Origin: Calycina herbarum
Taxonomy: Eukaryota; Ascomycota; Leotiomycetes; Helotiales; Pezizellaceae
NCBI GenBank assembly: GCA_001414485.1
Contig: LLEY01000180.1
Span: 1-64,000, forward strand
Direction: 5' to 3'
DNA length: 64,000 nt
The position numbers and the translations under genes were made by a program. Under the pieces are notes generated by a model. The model was given only the letters and a program-made list of their open reading frames with translations. It did no database searches and was not told where the DNA came from. Shown piece by piece: positions 1 to 11,446 of the stretch (positions are counted from its first letter, which is position 1; the number at the start of each line of letters is the position of its first letter).

Positions 1-2254
1 CCTCCCTCCCCCTCCCCCTCCCCCTTCCCCATGGATATTCCATGGATATATATGATTTCTTCTCGTCGAAAATGCATCGTGGGGGGTGACCTACGACCAA
101 GCACTCGTCCCCTCAACAGCCTCTCAACGCATCCTCTGAAAAGTCTCAGAGGGGGCATTGTTTGAGGATGTACCAGTACCTAAAGTGTATTGTCCATCAG
201 ATTGCTAATTCCTCATCGGGACCATGCAAGCAAATACCCAATCTCTGTGAAATCCACGAAGAGGACGAGCGTCGTAGGCATGGCAAATCGAACGGAAAAC
301 CACGACCGTATAATAGAATCTCCTCCCTCGGAATGCGACACAAAAACAAATAATATGGAGGGACAGGAGACTAGGGCCATTGGTTAAAATGCTGTGGCAT
401 ACGAGGACTTTCAGGTTGTATTGATTGTGTCCACTCAAGTTGAGGAAAGAAGGTTATCAATAGAGAACACCCACACTCAGGCGCCTCGAAGAGCTTCATC
501 GAATGTTCCTGAGGGTTTGTAAACTGTAGAACTACATGATTAAAGCGCATGTTTCGGCGCATAACATGTGCCGTGCTCGCGAATAACAGCCTGGGATCGA
601 GCAGCACAGCAGATGAGGGCCGCAGCTAGGCAATTGCCAGATCACATGTTTTTCATTTCTCATTTTCTTGGGGTTTACTTTGCTCTTTCGTTTCTTCGGC
701 CACGAGTGGGCATCAAAATTAGTCGCCTCTGGGTGTTGAGCTGGTTCAGTCCCAGTCCAGTGCAGTGAAAATGTACCGTTCTTACAGACCTAACTGAACT
801 AAGCGCTACTTATTTACTGGTAGGATTTCTAGCTCACTTTTAATTATCTCTTTTGTTAATCTGTCAGTCAGTATTTATTTCATATTTTTAGGATTTTATA
901 TAAGCGTTTTAGATAGCGTGGTTGAGACGGAAAAAACTTCCCTTTTTACACTCCGTACACACAGTACCAGAATAAAAGTTCAACACTCCACAGATGTTAG
1001 AAAAATACATAAAAAATACAGGCTAGCTCTAGGTTGACTTGTTCATAAGTATATAGACTCTCTAATAATTTAAATTGTTTTTGTGCAATTCTGTATTGTT
1101 GCTGCTGAAAATTGTAATTTTTGAGGGGTGCAAATAAGGAAGTTTATTCCATCCCCTACCAGCTACCTCTAGAAAAGTACAGCCTCTTTTTTGGGAAAGC
1201 TAGTTATGAAAACGGCTGTAGCAACACGAAAATACCAAAGTATTGTATCCCAGCTCCTGAAATGTTTTTCAATTGTTGTCGTATATTTATTATCGTGCAA
1301 CGACAAAGCCTAGCCATATATTTACTGCTATGTAAATTTGGAAGAAAGCAACTTCAAAGGAGGAAAGTTATTAGCAAAAGTCATGTCCTTAAGATAGCTA
1401 AACCGATAGCTATATTGTAGATTCCAGAACAGTTTCCACGTCGGATGGCCTCAATTTCATAGCTTCTTCGGATTTCGTTCGCAATATTGAGCGAGATTAT
1501 CCTCTGCCAATGATTTTGGGTTTGTAGATTGTAGGTGGCCGAAGGGAAAAGAGGCGGGCAGACAACCCTTGACACTATTCTCGTGACCGATACCTCTCCG
1601 CGATTTGAGGTCGACTTCAAACAGACGCAAGGTAAGGTATAAAGTATGTATTAAATAGGAGTAGAGTAACAAAAGGTAAACTTATAGGAAGATTGAGAAT
1701 AAGAGCAAGTTTATTCAACAAAAGAGGGGATTCGAGAATTAAGCGAGCTGTTTGCAACAACCCTCCTAAGTCTAGTCTCAGAAAACCTAATTATGGAATT
1801 AATGATTATTTGAAACTTGCTTTGAAAAGGTGTATTGAAATCGATTCCCAAAGTCCTAGATGATGAGTCATGTGGTGCTCATAGCTTACTGCTTGCTTGA
1901 GAGAGCAAAGAGCAACATTTGTCAGATGATATTTACAAACACGTATTCACCTGATATTTGTTGTGAAAGAGAGATGTCTATAAGAAACTCATGCAGTCTA
2001 TGTTGATTTCATAATCTATTTCACTTGATATATGACGAGAGATTTGAGCGCATCTTTGCCTTTGTGGAGTGAATATCCTCTCGTCTACTTGACCCGAAAA
2101 ATCAAATCTCGCCTATTGGCTATGAATAGGCCCACCAGTTCTATTCCTGCTGCTCAATCCTAACATCAACCTTGTCCTCAAGACGGCTACACACAACAAG
2201 CTGTGATATCACCTTGACAAGTTGTGACCTGCAACAATACACCAGTCGTCAAAA
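1..2254. other. Gene-poor start of window, no supported gene
   Basis: The first 30 bases are a C/T tract. The rest is AT-leaning DNA with only short open frames on either strand, none of which resembles a protein family or shows a convincing intron structure. The last few hundred bases before 2255 should hold the promoter of the first exonuclease-like gene. I see no RNA gene or clear repeat here. Confidence 0.5.
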
Positions 2255-3847
2255 ATGCAGTCGCAAAGTCTGCAACCCAAAACTCGACAGTCCGAGATGA
2301 CACAACCACGACCCAAAGCCACGGGTGCCCAGACTTCGGCTTCGCAATTATTCCTAACTCTCGAAGTCCCAAAGGAGCAAAATAACGCTACAACAAAGCC
2401 AAAGAGAACAAGATCACCAAAGACCCAGTACAAGGCAGGAGGGACTCCAAAGCAGAACGGCCAAGGTAAGAGCAACTTTTCGAAGCAATGGCGGGTATAG
2501 TACTGACCTTTGGGTAGCTGTAGTCAACCGATCGCGACCCCGAAAGACTCTTAGTCCTCGAAAGGAGCCAACACCAAGCGACGAGACATCCCAAAAGACC
2601 TCAGCTGTCGAACCAACAGTACAATTTAGCCAAGAAGAACAGAACAAGTTGGCAGCAATAAAAGCCGCTGATCTGGTCGTGCAATCTGAACGAGCCTTGA
2701 TGGGATTTCCACTGTTTCTTGTCCAGCACAAGATCGCATACAATCATAATTATGGCTTTTCTGTTGATGGAGGTAATTTCAATCTTGAAATCTACCAACT
2801 TCCAAAGGATGCCATCCCAGCCGCTTATGATTTCGTCACATCCATATATCCTGGTCATGCTTTTGAACTTAAGAAGCGAATGAAGTCAGCTGCCAAGGAG
2901 GCTGGGGTTGCCTTCATGACTCGAAACCAATCTACATACGCTGCAACCTTTGATGAGAAGGCTAGCAAACTCCTATGGACTTTAGCCAACCTCATCAAGA
3001 ACAGCAAGGATGATGCCAATGTCAGATACTACAAATACCTTGAGAAATGGTTGGGGTCCAGAGCACATCCCTTGCTTTGAAACAGCGCCTGGAGAAGACT
3101 CATCCATCGAAGTCACCATCTCAAGTAGCACCAGTTTCCAATGCTCCCTCAGCTGCCAAGGAAGAAAAGATTGCACCACTCAACCCAATCTTCCCTGAGT
3201 ATACCTTGATCGATACCCGAGAGAAACTCAGCGAATTGCACGAGGCTTTGGAAAATGTTCCACGTAATGGCGAACCCAATCTGCTCTGTCATGCAGTAAA
3301 TCAGAACACTTCATACATGCCCAGAATCTCATTCCTTGCCATTTTCGTTGATACAACACAAAAGACATATATCCTGGACATCACCCAGCTTGGCCAATCA
3401 GCCTTCCAGACTGTCAGCGAGGGTGGCAGCCCTACGTCTCTGGGTAGAGTCCTTGAGGATTTGAACACCCCAAAGGTATTCACTAGCACCAAGAATACCA
3501 CGGCTGCTTTGCATAGACACCATAAGATTCTAATGCAGGCAGTCATTGATTTGGAAGTCTTGGAAAATATGGCAGCTGGTGAGGGAGCAAAGAAACACTC
3601 TTTGATTACATCAGACCTCGACCCTTTCCGATAAATTTATACCGCACAGCAAATTTATGAGAAAGGAAGTGGTAACTTTGGACTCGATGCAAAGGATACG
3701 GAGCTAATGATTCTGGGATCTGCTGCATTGAAGGCTCGTTCAACCATTTCTGGCTTTGTTGGAAGCTCAATGAAGACAAATTATACCCAAAAAATCACCG
3801 TCTTGATTGAGTCTGTGAAGAAGGGTGGTGTACATATTAAGCACTAA
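2255..3847 (+). CDS. Degenerate 3'-5' exonuclease-like paralogue, possibly a pseudogene
   Basis: This is the first of three tandem relatives of the DEDDy 3'-5' exonuclease (EXD1/RNase D-like) fold. Exon 1 is 2255-2465, followed by an intron 2466-2517 with a tactgac branch site. The frame then runs to about 3020. A frame change near 3021-3085 is either a 65-bp intron with a weak GTCAGA donor or a real frameshift. The frame meets TAA at 3632-3634, yet protein-like sequence continues in frame to TAA 3845-3847. An intron from about 3574 to 3651 could also remove that stop. The part from YTLIDT onward aligns by eye with the two downstream genes, but the Asp-x-Glu motif is replaced (CHAVNQ instead of CDSEG) and the YTAGD motif is absent. 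I therefore expect no nuclease activity. The N-terminus is basic, with several SPK/PRK-type motifs. Either it is an inactive structural paralogue or it is decaying; the sequence alone does not decide. Confidence 0.6.
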
Positions 3848-4464
3848 TAAGCACTAGGGGAAGAATCATGATAGAGCTCTTTAGGGGGGGGGGGGGATAC
3901 CGTTACTCCAGGTGGTGTGGTTGTGGTAATGAGACAATCAGTTGTTCATTTTACTACCTTTTATTCGTGCCTCTTTTGTCAATTAGATAGGCAATATACT
4001 TAACAACTTGATTCTTGAGTGTCTTGATTTGTTTGTAAATGTGATCGCTATTAAAGTAATTACTATATGCCTACTATAGGATCGCTGTTTCTTGTTATTC
4101 ATACTTCCAACTAGGAAATCTCCTCCTTATTGTGGAAACAAGCATAGAAAACTGTATAGAAAGGTATATCTGAAGTTCTCTCACCCCATTTCACCAACCG
4201 CTGGTGAAGTGAACTATGTATTATAGTATATATACCATGAAGCATCATTCACCGATTCACCATCAACAATCACAATCTTCCCCAGCCTCACAGCTCACGA
4301 TAACTTTATTAACTGGACTGATCATCACATCTACCTACCTACTTTCTAAATTATCATCTATACACCACAAACACCAACACGCTTCAGCCTTTGCAGAAAG
4401 AATACCAGGCAAGAACCCCCAGAAACAGAAAGACGCAGAGACTTTGTGTTAATTTTTGTACAAC
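3848..4464. other. Intergenic spacer with a 13-G run
   Basis: The spacer lies between the first and second exonuclease-like genes. A run of 13 G lies at 3884-3896, and the rest is AT-leaning. A short open frame at 4216-4452 has no family resemblance and probably lies in the promoter or 5' leader of the gene starting at 4465. Confidence 0.5.
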
Positions 4465-6334
4465 ATGCCTTTCATCCAAATGCCTATAGAAGAACCCTTA
4501 GCTGGATCACAACCTGTACAAGCAAAGCAGGAACTCGAAGAACAAGAGGTCCCCATACGACATTCTACCAGCGGGGATGCAAGCGAGTCATATGCAGTCC
4601 AAGTAAGCGAGTCCGAAACAACACCTACTGAATCATTCAGCACTCATAACGAGTACGGAGAACGAGAGGAAGGGTCAAATGATGACGATGGCTACGAGTC
4701 ATACCCAGAACATGAAATTATATACACCTCAGAACGGGAGGATGAGACAAATTCAAATCCATATGGAGTTGCAGAGGAAGATCGTTGGTGCGACGTAAGT
4801 AGCCCGAAAACTACCACAATCCCCAAACCCCGATGCTAATATGCAATTTGTAGACACCAAAACGAGATGATACATACTTCCAACAGGAAGGATGGAAGGA
4901 GGTTGGTCTGACGCACGAGGAATCATTAGCTGTAAGTAACTCCTTACCCCATTTAGCCCCTCCATTCCTCACTCATCCTACACAACCCTTTTCTGCAAAC
5001 CAGAACTAACATCCCATCAGCTTGAACGTCAAACTGTCATCCTCCACGTGCCAAGAAGACTTCAATTCAAACAACCCGGGCGAGTCAACAAGTGTTTGCG
5101 AGATATCCACCTGAAGTTTCCGACAGAAAGCCAAGTGCTCAACACGGGCTTAGTTAGGAACGTCAGAAGTATTCACATTTCAGCACCCGCGCACTACAAA
5201 ATAACGACCTTCTACTGTCAAAATAGAAGTCTCAACGCTCTTAAAAAAGAGATAGCGGACCAGACGACTTTGGGTGCTGGGGGTGTGATCCAGGTACGAG
5301 ACACCGAGAATGTTATTGCCCTGCTTCATTACTTCATCCCACCGGAGCCAGTAGTGCCCAAGGAAGTTAATGGTAAGTTCTTCCCAATTTAAAGACCTCA
5401 AATATAGCTATACTAATGATGAAAACTAGGATATCTCGAGGGCAAACTCCTTCCTGGAAGAGTGACTTGGGTGGAGAGCGAAGAGGAATACACAGGATTC
5501 CTCACCTACCTCCACCAAGTCAAGAAGAACACCGTTGAATTGGCCTTGGACTGCGAAGCGAGTCGTGGTCTGTCAAGAAAGGGAAATGTAACACACCTAA
5601 CCATTTCCATCAAGTCCCTCGACCACACCTGGGTCCTGTGCCACACAAAGCTTCCCCAAAATTACTTCGACATCCCCTATGAGTCCACCGGCAAGAGCCT
5701 GCGTTCTTTACTCGAAGATCCAGAGATTCAACAACTCTGGTTCGACGTACGTTCCGACTCCGATGCTCTCTTCGGTATTTACGGCATTCGTCTCGGTTGT
5801 GTAATCGATGTCCAATTCATGGAAGTGGCTGCTCGATATGGAGACGCAAGATTGCGTCCAGGCCTGTCAAGTCTAAAACTATGTATGAGCACTCGCGGAT
5901 ACGGTTTCTTATCGAAACCCGTTTGTGACCAATGGTTGTACGATAAGAGTCGAGGTCGGGAGTTTTTCCGGGTGCATGGATTTGAAATTTTGGAAGAGGA
6001 TCCACTTCCTGAAGAGGCGAGAGATTACACTGCCGGTGATACTTACATCCTGTTTGGCTTGTATGATCAGTATGAGAAAGACTGCAAGTTCATTGGGAAA
6101 TGTTTGGAAGTCGATTTGGGAGGATTGGTTGAGGAGCAATCAAGACTTCGTGTTAAGAATAGCCAGGATCCCGAGTATGATCACAATGGTTTGACGATAG
6201 CGGAGAAAACAGCAGCACCGGCTGTCTTTCTGAAATTGGATTTTGTTGAGGCTGATGGTGAGAGAACCCCTCGCGAGGTTGGCGATAATTTCCACCAGGT
6301 AAAGGCAAACCGGTTTTTTGGAGGGGCTTGCTAA
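4465..6334 (+). CDS. DEDDy 3'-5' exonuclease domain protein (EXD1/RNase D-like)
   Basis: The exons are 4465-4794, 4854-4931, 5021-5372 and 5430-6334, giving 554 residues with consistent phases at all three introns. Residues 1-136 are acidic and low in complexity, 137-255 are uncharacterised, and the exonuclease fold covers about 265-475. Visible catalytic motifs are Asp294-Cys-Glu296 (ExoI, D-x-E), a WFDVRSDSDAL block at 357-367 (ExoII) and Tyr453-TAG-Asp457 (ExoIII, Y-x3-D), so all four metal-binding acids and the tyrosine are present. This family hydrolyses single-stranded nucleic acid from the 3' end with two metal ions; whether RNA or DNA is not visible. It is the middle member of the array and the only one with a long N-terminal extension. 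A further intron near 6299 that would alter the C-terminus is possible but unsupported. Confidence 0.85.
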
Positions 6335-6938
6335 GCTTGGAGAGCGGTTGCGCCAGAACTAAGAAAAAGAGACGGATATATGACTTCCGAGATTTTAGTA
6401 TTAGACTTTGCTGAAGGTATACTTGGTGGGGGGTTAGGCGAGACCGCGATGATATTTGTTTAGGACTTGGTATTGGGTCTAGGAAACCGCGATTTTGATT
6501 TTAGATCCGGCAATATCTTTTTATCCTAGGGTCTTTTTATTTGGGGCGGCCGTTACTCGAGTATCTAGATTTGAGATGAGGAGATTTCCATTGAGCAATT
6601 GAATATTTACCCACACAATATTGTAGCCTGCTTGATGTTCTTAACAGTGAGACATGGCTAGTACGCTGAAACGGTGGTCCCCACTCGGTTGTGTTCCGAA
6701 ATATGAATAACTTTGTTCTTGCTGAATGTTTGGCATTGTTCAAATGACTCTTTGTTCTGCCTGGACACTAACCGAATATGTTTTGTTTGCATGGCAACAA
6801 CTCTATACGACAGACCATATATTCGACGCCACCAGCTGTTTCTTGGGCTCAGCATCCTAAAATCGAGATATTGGAGAACTTGCTTGAAATTAAAATCATT
6901 AATTTACATAAGCCATCCATAAAACCACACACAGCATA
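6335..6938. other. Intergenic spacer between exonuclease genes 2 and 3
   Basis: No coding signal stands out. It should contain the 3' end of the upstream gene and the promoter of the gene starting at 6939. Confidence 0.5.
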
Positions 6939-7838
6939 ATGTCGCAGGTAACAAATTCAACTGAAAGCCAAAGCTTAGGCACTGGCTTGGATTCTATCAT
7001 CCAAAATTTAGAAGAGTTAAGATCACCACAAGAAGAGAACGAACTCAGCGAAGCCGCAAAATCATTCAACAGCCCCGAAAGAACGTACGTTGATACACCT
7101 AGCGCCCTCAGAGCATTTCTTCCAAGGCTCCTCGAGTTGAGACCAAGTACACAGGACTGTCCTGAGTTAGCTTGCGATTCGGAAGGGAATAATCTCGGGC
7201 GAAACGGTAGTTTGACTCTCTTGCAGATATACATCCGATCTCAATCACATACCTATGTCTTTGACGTACAAACTTTAGGCGAGAAAGCACTTTTCGACAC
7301 AGAGTACGGTGGTCAAAGCCTTAGAAAGCTGATGGAGTCCAAACGACACCACCAAATATGGTGGGACTGTCGACAGGATCAAGATGCCTTGTACGCCCAC
7401 TTCAAACTCAAACTAGGATGGGTGACCGATCTTCAGTTGATGGAGGTTGCCAGTAGGGATGCAGCCAAAAACCGAGATCAACTTTCTGGTCAATGGTACG
7501 CCATCAAAACTCCAGGACGAACGTGGATGACCCAGAATGAACACAAGTCCTGGCTCAACAGCTTCTGGAAAGGCAAAACCTACTTCCGACAACATGGCTA
7601 TGAAGTTTTCGACCAGAGACCATTACCCCAAAGAGCATTGGAATATACGGCTGGAGACGTATTTGAGGCAATGAGTCTTTTCGATCACTTGAACCCCACA
7701 CTCTCTGCGTTCAGTAAAGAAGTAGTGAAAGAGGAAACTCAGAAGCGACTTGACTCGGCTATGTCTTCGGAAATGCCGGTTGGCAGCAATAAAGCGCCTG
7801 CGAGATTTTCCGAGCTTTTAACTCGAGGTCTATTGTAG
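6939..7838 (+). CDS. DEDDy 3'-5' exonuclease domain protein, intronless
   Basis: This is a single-exon frame of 299 residues and the third member of the array. It is essentially the bare exonuclease domain with a 45-residue leader. The ExoI motif is Asp80-Ser-Glu82, the ExoII block is WWDCRQDQDAL at 141-151, and the ExoIII motif is Tyr236-TAG-Asp240, so the active site looks complete. Shared blocks with the 4465-6334 gene, such as D-x-Q-x-MEVA after ExoII and PLP-x2-A before ExoIII, show common ancestry. The identity is low enough to indicate an old duplication. No targeting signal is visible, so a cytosolic or nuclear role in nucleic-acid trimming is an inference. The lack of introns, unlike its neighbours, could reflect a retrocopy or intron loss. 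Confidence 0.88.
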   Translation: MSQVTNSTESQSLGTGLDSIIQNLEELRSPQEENELSEAAKSFNSPERTYVDTPSALRAFLPRLLELRPSTQDCPELACDSEGNNLGRNGSLTLLQIYIRSQSHTYVFDVQTLGEKALFDTEYGGQSLRKLMESKRHHQIWWDCRQDQDALYAHFKLKLGWVTDLQLMEVASRDAAKNRDQLSGQWYAIKTPGRTWMTQNEHKSWLNSFWKGKTYFRQHGYEVFDQRPLPQRALEYTAGDVFEAMSLFDHLNPTLSAFSKEVVKEETQKRLDSAMSSEMPVGSNKAPARFSELLTRGLL

Positions 7839-8328
7839 TGATTGCATGAATCAGACTCCGTGCTGAATGGTGAAGTATAATTCGCTGTACTAAATGGTGT
7901 TTCCTGGCTGACGCTCAGAACCCACTTAGAAACTGTAAAAGTTGGAACAAATAATAGAAAGACTTAGCCCTGGTACCTAAAAAAGCAATTTCCCCTCCTT
8001 GACCCACTAATACCTGCTTTGCTTCGTAATATATTCGTCGAGTGTTTTTTGGGCCCGAGATGAAGTGTCTCACTACACCTAATCTAGTTCTTTCACGATT
8101 TCCTATTCTAAAATTTAAAGGAAATTGACGATTCCAGCTGCTGATCTCGTCGAGTTTCGGTATTGGAAGATTGACTCTCCACCAATTTGGTACACACATT
8201 TGACTATGCACGACCATATTGGTTTTGACAACGTTAAAAAGGCTGATAGATTGGGACGTAAGAGCACCGGAGTCCCCTGGAATTCCAATCAGAGAGTTGG
8301 TTTGATTCCTCGACTCATCAGGTGTCCT
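7839..8328. other. Convergent intergenic region
   Basis: This lies between the 3' ends of the plus-strand exonuclease and the minus-strand CorA-like gene. I see no feature beyond the presumed 3' untranslated regions. Confidence 0.5.
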
Positions 8329-10106
8329 TCAAAATGTGCTCCCGTGATTCAACTCAAACTCCTGCATCTCCACCTGAAAGCTTCTCCTACTTTCCTTCGT
8401 TTTCACCCACCAAAACCCAATAACAAACAAAGTCAAAGGAACCATGGCAACAAAATAAGCCCATATATATGGAGAAACGAGTTTTTCTCCAGGCTGGTTG
8501 TTCCAATTGAACATTGTCATGCTGAAGAAAGACTAAAGCACACTGCCATTAGTCGTCGCTGATTGAGGAAGAGTATCTGGAAACTTACGCATACAAAAGT
8601 CCCAGGTAAGAATACCATTGTCATTACAGCAATAGTCTTCATGGATGAGCTGTCTTGGGAGGTGCGGTCGGCTATTTTCTTCATGATGATGCTGTCTTTT
8701 CTAGCAGAATTTGCGATTCGAGTCGATTGTTCTGCGAGTTTTATGCTCGCTTGAGCGTCTCGCTGTGTAGAAAGATTGAATATCTTCTTTCTTCAGCATA
8801 CACTGTGCTCGAAAAGGAAGGAGTACTTACGGCATTGAATTGGTTGGTGATGCGTTTGGGGATCGCATCTAAATCGTACTTTAGACTCTCACTTATTTTC
8901 CTTTGTAAAGCGGCGGCGTTTTTTAGTCGATTGTGTGATTCGTATGAACGGATATGGTTTTGAGCTCGTAGATCGTGAAACTCATGATCAAGTAGATCAA
9001 CAATGGCCGAAGAAAGGCTGAGTTGGAAATGCCAACGTCGCTGTAACTCTGCAGCATTTCTATTGCATATATGGAGCTTCTTGATGAGGTTTTTGGTATC
9101 TGCCTCATCATTGGCATCAATTACCTCCTTCTCGATAAAAGACACTGTCTCTGTGAGATCAGCAAGTTTCGTGGAGAAAAGTCGAACGTGATGTATGAGG
9201 AATCCAAGAGGCAAAAAAATCATTGGCGCGTCTGTGCCTTCAAACGAATTGGGAGCCACATACGAAGAAACGAGGGCGGGAAGATGATTTGGAATGGGAA
9301 CATCACTCGATATCAAAATAGCAGTGAAGGGTCGAGCCCAGCTATTGTCCGAATCAGTGTCCGAATCAGTGTCCGAATGAGAGTCTGAATCAGGTTTGTG
9401 GGGTTTGTTGGTTTTCGCAATTAGAGAACAAAAGGGCCAACTATCGTTGGGTGTTTGCATGAAAAATCCTATATTATATATTGTTAAACTCGGCACGCAA
9501 TTAGTAAGATATTGATCACCTACGCTGTGGTAACACGTGGATTTCTGCATTGCCGGCATCATTCTGCCACAAAGACTCATAATCTTCTAATGAGGTTGCC
9601 ACAGTCATAAGAACCTCCTTGGGAATGGGAATCGTAGTCGTCGACCGCCGGAGAGGGTTATTAGCGGGCGGAGACCATGCCGGAGCGGCTCTGTTTGATA
9701 GAGGTAAGTCAGGGCACTAATCTGTCCCTCTCATATCGCGAGGGCTGTGATTGTTTGAGGAGAGACTTTCATTTGCCGACATCACTTGGCAAAGAGAGGA
9801 TGCGAGACGAGTCCTCTGTATACTTTTCTGGGAGACCTTACATGACCCGAAGACAGAAAGGGAGTGGATCGTGCTCATCTTCTCTCATTTCCTGTTTGAA
9901 CATCAGCGGAGCATGAATTCAGACAGAAATATTCCTACCTCGAGGCCCTTGAGGGACGCGGAAAGAATTCTCTGGGCGTCTATCCAATGGATTTCCGAGG
10001 TTGTTGGTGAGTAGGTCTTCTTTAATTCAACTCGATCGTAAAAGAAGAGATCAGTCTGAGAACCAATCCCGCTGTTGGGTGCAGCATATTGTTGAACATC
10101 CGTCAT
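8329..10106 (-). CDS. CorA-like metal ion transporter
   Basis: The six exons in transcription order are 10106-9939, 9891-9842, 9690-9524, 9468-8831, 8762-8589 and 8532-8329, giving 466 residues with consistent phases. The conserved CorA-like C-terminus is clear: a coiled-coil stretch rich in DAQASIKLAEQ-type helices, then SSMKTIAVMTMVFLPGTFV as membrane helix 1, the FSMTMFNW loop in the place of the bacterial GMN motif, then PYIWAYFVAMVPLTLFVIGFWW as helix 2. A DSDSHSDTDSDTDSD acidic stretch lies near residue 150. Fungal proteins of this group are annotated as CorA/ZntB-like Mg2+ or Zn2+ transporters, but most are untested and lack a strict GMN signature. The first two exons are the least certain. 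A second gene of the same class lies at 11447-13288 on the other strand. Confidence 0.82.
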
Positions 10107-10410
10107 GTTGTTGTATTAATCCTATGAAAACGCTCTTACTAAAGATTCGGAAGTTGGTCCTGCTAGTTTGGTGTAGTGGGTCACCGCTGTCGATATTTCA
10201 AAGGCAAGCTCGCCTCATGCCAAGAAACACTTTACGCGGCGCGTCGCGGTCCCCGTTGCGGCTTCCCAGCCCCTTCAATATCGACGGGACGGGCACCTGC
10301 ATTTCTTCAAGCAACACAACACCATTCTTTGTCACGAATACTCCGTACGAAATAGACATTGTATCAATTCCAATTATCTTCTACAAATTCTTCAATCGCC
10401 CACTATCATC
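10107..10410. promoter_or_regulatory. Divergent intergenic region
   Basis: This short gap separates the start of the minus-strand CorA-like gene from the start of the plus-strand Cys-rich gene, so it likely contains both promoters. A C-rich stretch and several CAAC repeats occur near 10300-10330. No specific operator is recognisable. Confidence 0.35.
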
Positions 10411-11147
10411 ATGTTTTCCGAAATGGCCCTTAAACGCAAACGTTCAGACAGTGAACTCTCATGTGGCAGCTCCATGCTCTCGTCGCCATTAAACTCCAAC
10501 TCCATGGCCATTGACGGCTTTCAATTACACCAAAATCAAATCGCAACCCCATCTCTTTTTTCCTCTCGCACTCGAAAGCGTCATCGTGATAATCGTCCAT
10601 CGGAAAACGACGTTCATCGTAAGTTCCCTTATTTCCCGACCGTCGACAGCTTCACTAACACCAAACAGAACATACCCTCTCCCTCCTCTTTTCCGCTCAA
10701 CAAAACCCTCAAGCCTTTCAACAATCCCCCTCCCCCTTCGCATTACCAAATCCCGTCGAATCCCTCCCACCAACCAACCAACCTATCCAACAATCAAACC
10801 TGCATTCGTTCTGGGCAATTCCGGGAGCGCGTCAAACTTCTCCTGGAAGTAATTTCTCGTCTTCAAGCACAAATACACCGTTAACTTCCTCCGCAAACAA
10901 CATGTTCTTCCAAGTCACCAACTGCGAAGACTGCGACGCCTCGCTGAACCCTGAAAACAACCCCGACGCGATGGATGTTGATATGATGGACACGGGAAAT
11001 GGCGGGGATTTCGCATGTACAAGTTGTAGGAAACAAGTGTGTCATAGTTGCGCAGTTAGTAATTTAGGCGCGGAAAGGAAATGTTTGATGTGTGCTGGGA
11101 AGAAGAAGAAATGGGTTGGTGGGTTGGGTTGGATGGACTCGGATTGA
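10411..11147 (+). CDS. Small protein with C-terminal Cys-rich (zinc-binding) domain
   Basis: There are two exons, 10411-10618 and 10669-11147. The intron is 50 bp and begins GTAAGT, and the joined frame encodes 228 residues. The N-terminus carries a basic KRKRSD motif that could act as a nuclear signal. The middle is rich in Pro, Gln, Ser and Asn and likely disordered. The C-terminal 70 residues contain paired cysteines in the order CEDC, CTSC, CHSC and CLMC, with one His, which suggests a treble-clef or RING/FYVE-like zinc site. I recognise the arrangement as a recurring fungal protein type but cannot name a function. It lies between two CorA-like transporter genes. An alternative start is the Met at 10426. 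Confidence 0.75.
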
Positions 11148-11446
11148 AGTTTTGGATATTGTTTTTTTTTGGGATCAGACATCGTGCTTTTGGCGTTATA
11201 GCGTTGGGATACCAAGAGTTAATTAATTGCACCAAGAGATACCTTAATACACGGCAATAGACGGACATTGTTTTCTACATCCCCTTTTTGGAATTTTCAA
11301 TTGAGGGGTTTATCGGGAGGATTGTCATGGTATTGGAGTTTTGCTCTCAGCTGACCTGGGCGGCGCGGCTGGGTATCTTCATTGCAACCTTCCTGCAGCA
11401 GGCAGCTGAACGCCTTGGAACCCTCAAAACAAAACCGAGTCCCCCG

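Noticed and set aside
9677..10492. Plus-strand open frames over the 5' part of the minus-strand CorA-like gene
   Set aside because: They are antisense shadows; the minus strand gives consistent exons, branch sites and family sequence.
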